From: Linanthus parryae
Taxonomy: Eukaryota; Streptophyta; Magnoliopsida; Ericales; Polemoniaceae
Direction: 5' to 3'
NCBI GenBank assembly: GCA_023055425.1
Contig: JALGPY010000004.1
Location: forward strand, 62,333,718-62,397,717
Length of the DNA: 64,000 nt
Under the pieces are notes generated by a model, which worked only from the letters and a program-made list of their open reading frames with translations, did no database searches and was not told the DNA's origin. The stretch's first letter is position 1. Each line of letters starts with the position of its first letter. This document shows positions 11,280 to 22,929 of this stretch, piece by piece. Position numbers and translations under genes: made by a program.

Positions 11280-12740
11280 TGCCCAGTTCTAATCTCAGGG
11301 CTGTGAATCTATCTTCTGGCAAAGGTTTAGTTAAGATATCTGCAAACTTCATCTTAGTAGGCACAATGACAAAGATACTTCACCTTTCTCCACATGATCT
11401 CTGATGAAATAGTGTCTGAAATCTACGTGCTTAGTTCTTAAGTGATGAACTGGATTCTTAGTAATTGAAATTGCACTAGTGTTCACATTTTATAGCAATG
11501 TCTCTGAAGTCATAACCCAAGTCTCTCATTTGTTGAGCTATCCACATCACTTGAGAGAAACAAGCTCCAGCTGCTATGTATTCATCTCCTGCTATTGATA
11601 AAGCTACTGAATTTTGCTTCTTAGAATGCCAACTTATCAGGGATGATCCACGGAACTGGCAACCCCCTGAAATGCCTTTTCTACCAACTTTGTAACCTGC
11701 AAAATCAGCATTTGAATAGCCACACAAAGAGAAGTTATACTGTTTAGGATACCAGAGCCCTAAGTCGTTGGTACCATTGAGATATCTAAAGATTCTTTTA
11801 ACAGCCACTAAGTGTGATTCTTTAGGATCAGCTTGGAATCTAGCACACATACAAACACTAAACATGATATATGGCCTGCTTGAAGTTAGATAAAGTAGTG
11901 AACCAATCATACCTCTATATTCTTTCTGGTTCACAGTCTTACCATTCTGATCTTTGTCTAGGGAAAGAGTAGAACTCATGGGAGTTTTAGCAGCCTTGGA
12001 TTGAGACAAGTTATACTTGTTCACAGATCCTTGGTGTACTTACTTTTGTGTAAAAAATACCTTTCTTCATTTGTTGCACATGAAGTCCAAGAAATAAATT
12101 TAACTCTCCCATCAAGCTCATTTCAAATTCCCTTCTCATAAGACTTGATAAATATTTGGAAAGAGAATCGTTGGTAGGATAAAACAAAATATCATCAACA
12201 TATATCTGTACTACTAGCATGTCTTTATCACAAGTCTTTATGAAAAGGTTTTTATCAACCATGCCCCGTTTGAAACCATTTTCAAGTAGAAACTTTGACA
12301 ATATTTCATACCAAGCTCTTGGAGCATGTTTCAAACCATAAAGAGCCTTGTCAAGTTTATAAACATAATTGGAAAACTCATCATTTTCAAATCCAGGTGA
12401 TTGAGCAACATAAACTTCCTCTTGCAGATAGCCATTTAAAAAAAACACATTTCACATCCATTTGAAAAGGTTTGATGTTCTTATGAGATGCAAAAGCAAA
12501 TAATATTCTAATTGCTTCCAACCTGGCCATAGGAGCTGAAGTCTCCTCATAGTCTATATCTTCCTCCCGGTTGTAGCCTTGAGCTACAAATCCACCTTTG
12601 TTTCTGATTACCTTAACACTTTCATCCAGCTTGTTTCTGAACACCCATCTTGTTCCAATTACAGACTGATATTTGGGAGGAGGAACTAGATTCCAGACCT
12701 TGTTCCTCTCAAATTCATTGAGTTCACTTCTTTCACATTA
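11280..12740 (-). pseudogene. Reverse transcriptase and RNase H of element A
   Basis: In minus-strand order: the V-W-N-L-V-P-P-P start of the copia RT domain near 12,700, Q-M-D-V-K near 12,460, a run of A that shifts the frame at about 12,440, the catalytic Y-V-D-D-I near 12,205, and G-E-L-N-L-F-L-G-L. Another shift lies near 12,025. RNase H follows with S-S-R-P-Y-I-M-F-S-V-C, then G-Y-S-N-A-D-F-A-G (S-D-A-D is usual), W-H-S-K-K-Q-N-S-V-A-L-S and the N-T-S-A-I / R-T-K-H motifs, decayed by 11,300. These enzymes copy element RNA into DNA; this copy cannot be translated whole. Confidence 0.85.
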
Positions 12741-14192
12741 TTGGGCTCTATAACAGTAGAGAAGTTGTGAGAGATAACAAGCTTAGCACAAAATAAGTCA
12801 AACTCTAACTGATCAAACTCTCTGCCATGATCACTTCTGACACAAAAGTATTAGAAGCACACAATTTCTTCAATTGATACCTTGTTTGTGTACCTGTGGA
12901 TGGATCAGAAATTACATTTTCTGCTGGATGAGCTTACAGATATATGAACTTCTTTCAAGGTACCCAGGGTTCTAGTTCTACAAGAATCTTTCAAGAACTT
13001 GAGATCTTGATGTTGTGGCTTCACCACTCTATCTTTCTTGAGATTCTGTTTCAAGGCTCTGAAACCTCTTTTCAAGGCCTTGAAAACTTCTTCTATTTTC
13101 CTGCAAGTAATTTTTGGAACCATTATCTGGATCTGTTTCATCTTCTGATTCATGCTTGTTTAGATTTAGATATGCAAAACCATCACTCAAAGAACCATCA
13201 TTGTCTTCATCAAAGATAAAATGTATACTTTCCTCAACAAGCTTTGTTCTTTTATTGTAAACTCTGTAAGCGTTGCTAGTCAAGTAATATCTAGGAAATA
13301 TACCTTCATCACTTCTGGCATCAAACTTACCAAGGTTGTCCTTACCATTGTTGTGAACAAAAAAGTGCAGCCAAAAGGTTTGAAGTAAGAGATGTTTGGC
13401 TTTCTTCCTTTTGAAGAGTTCATAAGGAGTCTTCTTCAAAATAGGCCTAATCAAGCACCAGTTCAATATATATTTTGTTGTGTGTTACAGATTCTGTCCA
13501 AAAGGATTTTGACAACTTGTTCTCCAAGAGCATTGTCCTAGACATGTCCTCAAGTGTCATGTTCTTTCTTCAACTACACCATTCTGTTGAGGAGTTCTAG
13601 GAGTAGAGAAGTTGTGAGAGATAACAAGCTTAGCAGGTTTTTTAAAGTTTGAAGCTCTTTGCAAAGTTTTGAAAATTCAGATAGAGCCTCAGCTTATCTT
13701 TAAGAAACATTATCCAAGTAAATCTAGAGTAATCATCTACAACAACCAACATATACCTCTTACCCTTTGGAGTTGGAACTCTCATCGGATCACATAGATC
13801 CATATGGAGTAGTTCAATAAGTCTAGTTGTACTTACAAATTTCTTAGGCTTGAAAGAGATCCTTGTTTGTTTGCCTAGAGCACAAGCCTTGCATACCTCT
13901 TCATATTTAAACTTGATAGAAGGCATACCTCTGACAAGATCTTTGAAAACCAATTTGTTCAATTTATGTAAATATGTCCAAGCTTTATGTGCCAAAGATT
14001 TGAATCCACTTTCAAGGCCTTGAGACACTTCAGACTTTCTCTTGCAACTTCGTTAGTATTCAAACAGTATACATTGTTTGACCTAGAAGCAGTGAGGATG
14101 TAATTGCCAGATTTTTCGTCTTGCACCACACACTTTTCTTTTTCAAATACAACTTTATTACCTTCATCACATAGTTGTGATACACTAATCAA
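12741..14192 (-). pseudogene. Integrase and linker of element A, with a displaced active-site segment
   Basis: The zinc-binding part reads L-W-H-I-K-L-G-H near 14,000 and V-C-K-A-C near 13,890. The first two acidic residues are in H-M-D-L-C-D-P (about 13,820) and V-V-D-D-Y-S-R-F-T-W (about 13,750). The segment with the third, S-D-H-G-R-E-F, is missing from its place near 13,640 and lies instead at about 12,760-12,838, inside the linker before reverse transcriptase. A 34-bp direct repeat (12,755-12,788 and 13,602-13,635) marks both sites. P-Q-Q-N-G-V-V-E follows the 13.6-kb site and the Y-E-L-F-K region lies at 13,430-13,400. The linker carries palindrome copies that encode F-Q-G-L-E repeats. 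Confidence 0.85.
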
Positions 14193-14400
14193 ATTAAACT
14201 TTGAACCATCTACAAGATAAACATATGAGATAGAATTTTTAGAACCATTACTAACCTTACCAATACCTATGATTTTGCACTTGCCGTTGTCACCAAGTGT
14301 GATTGTCCCTCCTCATTGTTCTTTCAATTCAGAGAATTAAAATCTTTTTTCACTCATGTGTCTGAGCAACCACTATCCATAATACAATTATGTTCTTTGC
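14193..14400 (-). pseudogene. Aspartic protease of element A
   Basis: The active site reads M-D-S-G-C-S at 14,381-14,364 (minus), the normal D-S-G. Downstream G-D-N-G-K-C-K-I-I-G-I-G-K-V and N-L-I-S-V-S-Q-L-C-D match the copia protease-to-integrase junction. A TGA soon after the active site and a further stop break the frame. Confidence 0.75.
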
Positions 14401-16280
14401 TCTTGGTGAAAACCTGCATATACCATTCACTGCGTCACTCAACTGTTAGACCAAGTGTGATATTTGAATTCATATTCAGGGTCAACCATGTTACGTGGTA
14501 TAACCCCTTTAGGAACCCAAATCTGTCCCACTTGTCCCTTTAGTTGAAAATGAAATGTATTCCTCATGATGTGAGGTTCTCTTCTTCTAAAAGGAAAAGT
14601 CATCTTAACGTGACTAGTTTTGCTACAGTAATGACATTTTGGAGAATGTTTACTACTTGCTTTCACAAATCTGATATTATTCATTCTTAGAAAATTTGGA
14701 TTGTATCCAATACTATTTTTGTGAACAGACTGCAGACTTCCTCCAAGAATCAAGTTGAGATTGTGTTCTGAGCCAACAAGTTTTATCATAGTCTTCTTAG
14801 AGACTTGAAGTTTCTCGGTCAATTCATTCTTCTATTCCTCTAATTCATCTTGATGATGTCTTAGGGAAACAATGTTGTCACTCAAAATAGAGTTCTATGT
14901 AACAACTTCATTGACCTGAGATTTCAAGACTTTTCAATTGGTTTCCAAGGCTTTAAAATCTCTGTTAGTCTTTGCCTGAATTATTTCAAGATTCTTGTTC
15001 TGACAAACAAATTGCAAACTTTCTTTTGCTTTCGCATAAAATTTTTCCTTTAAAGACTTGATTTCATTCAAATAATCTTCTTCTTTCAGAAGCATTATTT
15101 TCAAGATATCAGAAAGCATGTTTGAATATTGAGACATAAGAATTTTTACTATTACCTCAATGTTCTTATTTGAACGTTCATCATGCTCGGCCATGAGGCA
15201 TATGTTGGCTTGATCTTCAGATTCAGAGTCACTTGATGAATCTGAATCACTCGAAGAGCATAGCCTTCTTCTTTCTGTCATGGTCTTTCTTTTGAAAGTG
15301 TTTGCTTTTTTTGTGTGGACAGTCTCTGATCAAGTCTCCTGCATCACCACATTCAAAGCAATTCGTAACTTTGGATTTATGAGAAGAAGATTTACCCTTG
15401 TAGTCCTTGCTGCTGGAGGATATGCATTTATCTCTGTTGAAGTCTTTGTTTCCAAAGTTCTTCTTCATCTTGAGAATCATTATCAAGGATTTGGAAATAA
15501 GAGCAAATGGATCTTCTTCATCATCTTCTTATTTTTCAAGGCTTTGAGGTTGTTCACTCTCTTTAGCCTTTAGTGCCAGATTCCTGACACTCTCTGGTAA
15601 TTCTCCATCAGCTTCATTCATGGAGATCTCATGTGTGAGTAGATTTCCCTGTAAATCATCAAGCTGGAAGGAGGATAAATCTTGTGCTTCTTAAATGGTT
15701 GTGGTCTTCGGCTCCCATTTAGCTTTGGGAAGACTTCTCAAGATTTTTCTGACTTTTTCTTCACTTGAGAATACTTTCCCCAAGGATTCCAGATTCTTGA
15801 CAATATTTGTGAATCTTTTGAACATGTCTTTGATGGATTAACCTCCATTCATCTTGAATATCTCATAATGTATAAGGAAGATATTGATCTTGGTTTTCTT
15901 CACTTGGTTGGTTCCTTTAAAAGTAACCACTAGTTTATCCCATATCTCCTTAGCAGTCTTGCATGCGGATATCCTGTTGAATTCATCTGCACTCAAAGCA
16001 CAATATAAGATATTCATAGCTCTATAATTCATAGAAAGTTGTTCTATTTCAGGATGAGAGAGAGAGAGCTTTCACGTTTGGGTTTGATCCCATCCTTTTC
16101 TGTGTAGAACATGTGAGGACCATTTTGGATGATAGACCAAAGTTCATTGTCTTGATCAATGACGAACATTTTCATCAAAGATTTTCAGTGTACAAAGTTA
16201 TCTCCACAGAACAAAGGAGGCATGTTAGCAGCTCTTCCCTGTGAGAAACCAACATCACCTACAATACTTATGATCACCAT
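14401..16280 (-). pseudogene. Gag of element A (UBN2-type domain and two damaged zinc knuckles)
   Basis: Frame starts at the ATG at 16,280. An early TGA replaces the Trp expected after F-V-H (about 16,187). A slip in a CT-dinucleotide run near 16,070 shifts the frame. W-D-K-L-V-V-T-F-K-G and I-L-R-S-L-P (about 15,930-15,740) are the copia UBN2 domain. The first zinc knuckle (about 15,360-15,320) has Asp in place of its His (C-x2-C-x4-D-x4-C), one C-to-G change from CAC. A second, in the 14,640s, has Phe in place of its last Cys. Both would fail to bind zinc normally. Gag packages the RNA; this one is dead. Confidence 0.85.
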
Positions 16281-16306
16281 ATTGTTAGATCTATGTAGTG
16301 ATACAA

Positions 16307-16318
16307 GCTCTGATACCA
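16307..16318 (-). other. Primer binding site of element A (initiator-Met tRNA)
   Basis: Minus strand TGGTATCAGAGC, the standard plant Ty1/copia PBS complementary to the 3' end of initiator-Met tRNA, 14 bases from the LTR edge. Confidence 0.9.
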
Positions 16319-16332
16319 ATTAAAATACAATA

Positions 16333-17511
16333 TGTAGGTAAGTAATACATGATCAATACTCTAGAAAGGGGGGGGGGGTTGAATAGAGTATGGCAACGTT
16401 TGCCAAATTAGTGGTTTTAAAACAAAGTGTGAAGATCATGAAGAATTTCAAGGCCTTGAACTCAAATTCAAGCCTTTGAAACCAAAACAGATAGTGAAAA
16501 AGTTGCCGATCTTTTTCAAGGCCTTGACATGCCTTTCACGTCTTTACTGAAAACTTGGTTTGAAGCAATTAAAAAGAAGAGTATAGAACTGAAATGTAAA
16601 TGCAAGGAACACAATTATTTTACGGAGTTCATTACTCATTGACCCATGTCTCTGCATGAGGATTTCAACAGACTTCTTATTAATCAAAAGCTAAGCCCTA
16701 GATCTCAAGCATAGAGAATTCCCTTACTCTTTTATAGCTTGTGGTTGTCTCTAACCTATCTAGTACCTTCTCTAGCTAACTGATTCAATAAGAATCTCTT
16801 GTTCTTCCTCTTGAACAACACCACGGGATAAAATGATGAATTAATAATACAAATGATATTCAAATGGAAGCACAAAATGAAGAACATTGTGAATGCACTA
16901 AAGCTGTGAAGCTTGAAGTGTTCTTCTGTAGATTAATATGGATTGAATGTTTGATCTCCTTCAGCATTGCTTGTCAGTCATGTGAGAGTGTTCTTGTTTC
17001 TGTAATGCTCTGTTCGTGTCTCTCAAACTGTGTCACTTCTTTCTTGAAATTTGATCTGCATCCTTTATAACTTCAAGCAAAATTTCCTAAAATCCTCCAG
17101 AGATCTTTGACTCTTAACAGCTCAATTCCAATGGCTAGCTGCTTGATCTCCTCACTGATTTTGATTTGATTTCCATTTGCATACTTAAGGAAGTTCCAGA
17201 CAACATTCCACGATAGTAGGATCTATCTGCAGCCTTTAATTGATAAGAACAAAATCCAGTAAATAAGAAAACTTGCTAAACATGCATACACAAGGTTAGC
17301 TAGCAATTCCTGTAAAATAAGTCAAGCTTATATTGCAATAAATAATCAGATTAGGTTTTTCTTTGATCATATGACATATCAAGATGAAGTACAAAAGATT
17401 AAAGAGTGTTTGGTCTTGAAAATCCCCCTTAGTTCATGCTCATATATTTTCAAGGCTTTGAGATAAGTTTCAAGTCCTTGAAACTAATTGTGAGCAAAAT
17501 TCAAACTTACA
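16333..17511 (-). repeat. 5' LTR of element A
   Basis: Aligns with 6001-7196. Starts TGTAGGTAAG and ends AACTTACA on the plus strand. A run of nine or more G near 16,370 is a local expansion absent from the other LTR. Substitutions and small indels are frequent, so the element is not young. Confidence 0.85.
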
Positions 17512-17514
17512 GTA

Positions 17515-17690
17515 TGTAACACCCCCAAAAATCCACACCGGAAAATGGGGAGGGCGTTACTCCACACTCGAGTTGAAACCCAAATGTTTAGTAGAGGGAA
17601 TTTGTCATATGGGCAGAACTTATAAGGTCTCTCAAGTCCACCATATAGGAGTTGGCCATTTTTTTATGACAGAGGAAACGTTTGCGAACC
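17515..17690 (+). repeat. Fragment of a chromovirus-type LTR end
   Basis: Starts TGTAACACCCCCAAAAATCC directly after element A. TGTAACACCCC is a common LTR start of plant chromoviruses (Tekay/Del type). Only about 175 bases resemble an LTR before gypsy G2 sequence begins, so it is a fragment that truncates G2. Confidence 0.45.
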
Positions 17691-19161
17691 AGGTCGAGAA
17701 ATGCTAAGATCTAATGAACTTAGCTCTCAACAATTTTTCTATCTCTTCCTTGATCTTAACTTCCAGCTCCGTGCGAAAACTATTGCATTTTGCTTCACCG
17801 GACTTGCACTTGGGAGGAAATTCAGCCTATTCATGGTAACCTATGTATCTAGTCCTAATATTTTTTCGTATTCCCATGCAAACACTTCATTCCATTCTTA
17901 CAATAATTCTATGAGGTCGGGCCTTTCTTCTTATTCAAGATGCGTTGCGATGAATATGGGTCTTATCTTGGTCCCTTCAAGGTCTGGGTATACTTTTTAT
18001 AGTTCCTCTTTGTGTGGCTAGATATTTTCTTGAAAACACTATGGGGCTTATTGTACTCTTGCCTCCGCGCTTGCTTGGTTTTCCTCGTTTTGTTTCCCTT
18101 TCTGGATCTCAGGGACACCCTCTTTTGGAGAAGTGGGTGACCCTGCACGCCTTTTAAATGCATTGATGCCTTCTTCCGTCTGGGTGGGACGTGTGCACGT
18201 CATCCCTCGCTTCCATGGATCTTTTCAGGGTGTATGTGCTCTTTGTGAGGACCAAATTTCTTCCCGTGGAGGATCAGATTCTCTACAACGCATTACCCCC
18301 ATGGTAATTGGGTTTTTGATATTTTCCCATGTTGACAAATGGCTGGGGTTTAAGGGTCTCAGAATTCGTTCGTTCACTAACTCGCTCCCCTATACGGCTC
18401 ACGCGAAATGGGATTCAGTGACATTGAAGCGAATGGCGGATGTTGGGATGTCTATTACCCTTCCCTTCTAGATAGTCGTCATAATTTGATGTGCAGTTGA
18501 GGGGACAACATCAAACCTATGAATGAAGGCCCTTCCCAAGACCATGTGGTATGTTGTATTGGAATTTATCACATGGAAGTTTGTGGCACACTTGATCGTC
18601 CCTACTTGTAGTTATACTCGGGTAAATCCCGAGTTTTCTTGATGTCAAACCGCATAGGTTCCTGTGACTTCATGTGATTTTGCTTTTCACGATTCCCGCA
18701 ACGTTGCAAGTGTTTAAGGTTATTACATTTATTGAGTCTCCTCCGTCTACTAGAGATCTCTTGAATTTGACTCTGTTAACGATCGCAGTGATGTACAAGG
18801 GATTGCTATACGATCCTTCCTTATTTTTGTCCGCTTCAGAAAAGGATATGGTCTTGGAGGTTGTACGTGTGGCTTTCACGATTGCGCCGTTGACATATGC
18901 AATGTTTTCCTTGAGTTCTTCGTCCACTCGCATGATATCCTTGGTCATCTCCATCCACCTGGGCTCTGAGAAGCTCAATTGATCGTAAGAGGACAAGAAT
19001 TCGGGAATCCTTGTCACTATGGATCCTCGCATGTATTTGGTGTCTTCTCCATAGCCTTCTACTTCACATACTTCAGCGATGGTTCTTTATCCATCAGTGT
19101 CGTCCACGTAGGAGAGTACTGTGATTTCTTCAATGGGGGGAAGTTACCATACGCACATGTG
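17691..19161 (-). pseudogene. Protease and pre-RT region of gypsy element G2
   Basis: A 120-codon open stretch (19,032-18,670) matches the end of the G1 polyprotein, with V-K-F-K-R-S-L-V-D-G-G-D-S-I-N-V and the D-G-G motif near 18,745. Further along, broken by stops, D-L-E-G-T-K at about 17,985 and V-F-A-W-E-Y near 17,880 are the conserved sequence just before the gypsy reverse transcriptase. The RT core itself is gone. Confidence 0.75.
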
Positions 19162-19267
19162 GTTAGTGTTGGGTTTAGACGTAGGTAAGGCAGCGGAATA
19201 ACAAAATCAATCCTACTCAAATACCACCACGGATCGTCAGGGAGAGACATCATAACATGATAAGGGA

Positions 19268-21233
19268 TGTTGACAATAATTCCCAAGTATAGGAATATCG
19301 TTCTAAGTAGTACCCGAGTAAGAACGGGGTCGATTTCCACAAGGATTGGGAAAGAGATTAAACACTCTAAGCTAACTAGTAAACTTACTAGGCAACTAAC
19401 TAAACTAACAAAACGAGTTTCTCAAAGGCTTTATAGCTAGCCAAGCTTCAAAATCCACCAAGAAAACTTGATGGAGCAAGGGTATTTGTTGAACAATTCA
19501 AAGAAACTAAGCAAATACTTAAAGAGAATCTAAAACTTGAAAAGAGTTTGTAGAATTGAGAGAAGAGTTGGTCTTAGTTGAATCATCTAGGAGTGTTGTG
19601 CATGAATCCAACACCCAAATGATATTACAAGAATATGTGTGGATTCTAATGTCAAATCCAAGTATGATTCATGAGGAACACTAGTGGAATCCAAAACTAA
19701 GTTGTATCAACTATCAAGTATGTGTATTCAAGCATGAATCCACATACAAGATGAAGCTACAAATCGGATTTGTATTCCAACACTTGTTGAGTCATGAATC
19801 ACAAGAGGAACTTCTCAACTCATTGATTTAACAATTGAATCCACACCCAACACACGTAGATTCATCAACTTCAACCAACAATTAGTCTAGCTACTCATAT
19901 CCAAGAGCCAAGCAACACAAGAGATATCAAGCATATTCATGAACATTTTCATCAAATTCAAGTTCCAACTCAAGAATACACAAAATATTCTTCAATTTCA
20001 ACCCAAGAACTTATTTCAAATGCCCAAAATGAAGAACAAAGTTACCAATACTTGATTCAAACTACTACAACTTGACTCCAAACTACACAAACCAACTAAT
20101 AGCAGCTAATCTAACCAAATTCATCAACTAACAGCAGCTAAATGAGAATCAGTTCACAAAACAGTGCTCCAAAACAGTGCTCCAAAACAGAGCAATTCGA
20201 ACCAGACCTGCCTCTCCCTCCTATGGATGTTGTTGGCTCCGTGTTAGCTCGGGACGAGCTCGGAATCACCAACACAAACCCAGAAACCGGCAAGTGCCGA
20301 GAGAGAAGAGAGAGAGACAGAGTTTTAGCTAAGCAAGAGCGTTGTTCGTCACCCTTGTTCAATCTTTCGATTTGGCTTTTATAGACTTGTCATCCTTGTT
20401 TCGTGGCCTCCAAGAACGCATCTCAGCCCTCTAATTGAACCCAATTCATCTGAATCATTGATTTGAAGAAGCTTCACGAACCCTAGCTGATTTGGGGCTT
20501 TTTGTTTGAGTGGTTCTTGGGCCGAATTGAGAGAGGGGTTTGATAGAGGGTTGGACAAGGAGCAATTTGGTACCGGGTAGGCTTGATTTGGTGAAGAAAC
20601 GAGCCCGGGTGAAGCTTGGAAGAAGTTTCGTCGAGCTTCTATGGCTGCTGGGTCTTGTTTCTGTTGAACGATCGGGGAGAGAGAGAGAGACCGTGAGAGA
20701 GAGCTTGGGGGTGAGCTAGTTTCGGGAAATTGCACCCGGCTCCCCCTAGCTTGCTGGAATGCTTTAAAAGGCCCGGATCATCTTTAAAATCTTCTGAAAA
20801 TGACAATCTGACCCCCACTCCGTTAATTATCCTTCAAAATAGCCATTAAAACGTTTCAAAACTTGCACCTAAGCCCCACTTCAGTTAAAAACATAACTTT
20901 TTGGCCCTTTTCCTTCACTTTTGACTTCTAGATCTTCAGTAATGACCCCAATTCTTCTCTTGTCTTCTTAAATAGGCCCTTAAATCTTCAACTATTCTTC
21001 GAATTAGGTCCTCCAAGTCTCTTCTTCACTTCTCTTGGCCTCTCCAAAGCGTCTCAATTCATCATTCAAGCTCTCCCCTAGCTAGCCTCACCTACAAAAC
21101 AAGATAAAAACAACCAAAGCTACGAAAACAAGCATAAGTCTAGAGTTAGGGATATAACACGCAAATAACACATAAAAGTAAGTTAAGAGGAGTTCACTAA
21201 CCTACTAAAATATGCAATTTACGATCCTTAACA
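19268..21233 (-). repeat. 3' LTR of element B
   Basis: 1,966 bases, TGTTGACAAT to CCTTAACA, near-identical to 26,257-28,212. It has 12 extra bases near 19,380 and fewer GA units near 20,680 than the other copy. Minus strand TATAAAAG at 20,376-20,383 is a likely TATA box. Open frames inside it are not genes. Confidence 0.95.
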
Positions 21234-21242
21234 CCCCCCCCC
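21234..21242 (-). other. Polypurine tract of element B
   Basis: Nine G on the minus strand directly against the 3' LTR; the expected second-strand priming site. Confidence 0.85.
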
Positions 21243-22929
21243 AACTAGCCTTCTGCTCGTCCTCGAGCAAAGAGAGCGATATGAGTAGTAAACTAGTGAA
21301 GAACCCATCATGAGAGACACACACTCAACTAGACAAGGCTTGACTCAATTCTAAACTAGACTCAAATATTTACAAAAACGCACACGCACATTATCTATCC
21401 TAAGTGAGAACTCAAAGAAATAAAATACTAGGCGTTACTAGCTAATTTTATTTTTTTTTTGGTGGGGGAAAAAGAAGAATGCATAAATGTCTCCTCAAAT
21501 AAATTCTCAAAGTCCAAGAAGATTGAGAAAGAAGCCTATGGACGTCTAAGCATATACTCATACAAATGTGGGCGGTGTTTGGTAGAAGGTGACTCATGCG
21601 AACCACAAAACTTGTTAAATTAAGTCCAATTTGCGAGAAAGTATGCCTTCAAAAATAAGAATCACATGAAACTAGACATTCTCATACTTATTCGAAAGCA
21701 CACATGTAGGATGAACTTCCAAAGCTTTGAACAAAAAATTTTAAGAAGGGGAGATGTGGTTGTGGGCTTGTATGATCCTTTTTGTGGATTTTTGGTAGAT
21801 GGTGCGATTTATCATGATTTCTTTTTCTTTTTCTTTTTCTTTTTTTTAACCTCAAATCCAAGGCTCTCCAGGACCCACAACAAAATAGAGGAATATACAA
21901 GCGAGTGGGCTTTTTAAGCTAAACCAAGGGAGCTATCTAGGTGGTGACGTAACATTATCCCCGGACACCCCTCTATTTCTCAGACATCGCATGGGGTGTC
22001 ATTGGTAACCACCACTCAAATGGGCTACAAGTTTCCACCGCAAAAACGAATAGAGAAAAATCTTTTTGTGAAGTTCAAATAGTTTTAGAGAATACACCCT
22101 TTTTCAAAAGTAGTGAGACGTCAAAGTTTATGTGATCAACTTAGCTTGAAGGACTTAAACATGAAACGTAAATTTAGTGTGTCGCTTTGTGAGAACGCAT
22201 GATGTCGCGGAAGGTGGGATATTGGTGTAGATGTATTGAGTATAAGCAAAGAATTCATTTCTAAAATAAAAATAAAAAGAACATGGACTAATAGATTTCA
22301 TTATTTGAAAACATCTATCTTCCTAAAATTCCCCCTTTTCACTTTTTCTCATTTTTTTTCTTCATTTTTTCATTTTCATTCTTTTTTTCCTCGAAATGAG
22401 TGACTCAACTATAGCTTCCTAAGACTCAATAAAGCTATCAAAATAAGAAAATAAAATCTAGACTCAAGATGAAAGGTGAAAATAAATAAAACTACCAAAG
22501 AAAGGAGAATAAAAATTATATGGTTTGACAGAGGGAAAGAGTGATGCTTCTCATGAATGGTTCACACATTTTTTAATTTTCAATTTTTACAATTTTTTTG
22601 GATTTTCATTTTTTTTTTGTATTTTTCATGTAAATCACTAATGAAGAAAAAGCATGCTTGTAACCATTTAAGCAAGAAATAAAATCTAATCCACCCCCCA
22701 ACTAAAATATCACATTGTCCTCAATGTGTGAGAACACTTGAAGAGCAAACAAATTCATATAAGAGACAAGGGATAGATGGACCTCATTTTTAGCTTTCTT
22801 GGCCACCAAGCATAAGTCCTCCTCCATGAGCAACCTACAAAAATGTTCATAGAAAATAAAAAATGCAAGAAATAGAGAAAATCTAATTTATTTATTTACA
22901 ACTTGTGACTTCAAATGGAATAAATCAAT
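21243..22929. other. Gene-free 3' region of element B
   Basis: About 1.7 kb without a credible frame, with T-rich and A-rich low-complexity tracts (about 21,815-21,848 and 22,320-22,390). In full Athila elements reverse transcriptase, integrase and an env-like ORF would precede this point. Nothing of them was recognised. Confidence 0.7.

Larger units (their letters stand above)
6109..17484. repeat. Dispersed 16-bp palindrome family of element A (about 20 copies)
   Basis: The core TTTCAAGGCCTTGAAA is its own reverse complement. Copies, exact or with one to three changes, start at about 6109, 6130, 6176, 7132, 7152, 8954, 8974, 11133, 11176, 11194, 13049, 13069, 14010, 14940, 15535, 16446, 16467, 16514, 17447 and 17467. 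Many come in pairs 20-25 bases apart. They occur in both LTRs, gag, integrase, the linker and the 3' region, but not in the solo LTR inserted in A nor in elements B, C, G1 or G2. In two of three frames the unit is open on either strand, giving F-K-A-L-K or F-Q-G-L-E. Confidence 0.85.
6001..17511 (-). mobile_element. Element A: degraded Ty1/copia retrotransposon, SIRE/Maximus-like, with an extra ORF after pol
   Basis: Two related LTRs (6001-7196 and 16333-17511) enclose, in minus-strand order, an initiator-Met PBS, gag with a UBN2-type domain and zinc knuckles, protease, integrase, reverse transcriptase, RNase H, and an additional ORF. That order plus an ORF after RNase H fits the SIRE/Maximus lineage. 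All frames carry stops or frameshifts. A solo LTR of another family sits in the 3' region (7546-8944). The outer edges are flanked by CAGTA (5996-6000, 17510-17514), but that repeat overlaps the LTR end by two bases, so the exact termini are ambiguous. A short palindrome is scattered through the whole element (separate entry). Confidence 0.9.

Noticed and set aside
16368..16378. Long G run as a functional polypurine tract
   Set aside because: It lies inside the 5' LTR, not next to an LTR edge, and is missing from the sister LTR; simple homopolymer expansion.
20138..20735. Open frames of 74-118 codons in the left LTR of element B (and copies in the right LTR)
   Set aside because: They lie in LTR sequence, differ between the two LTRs through indels, and show no domain.
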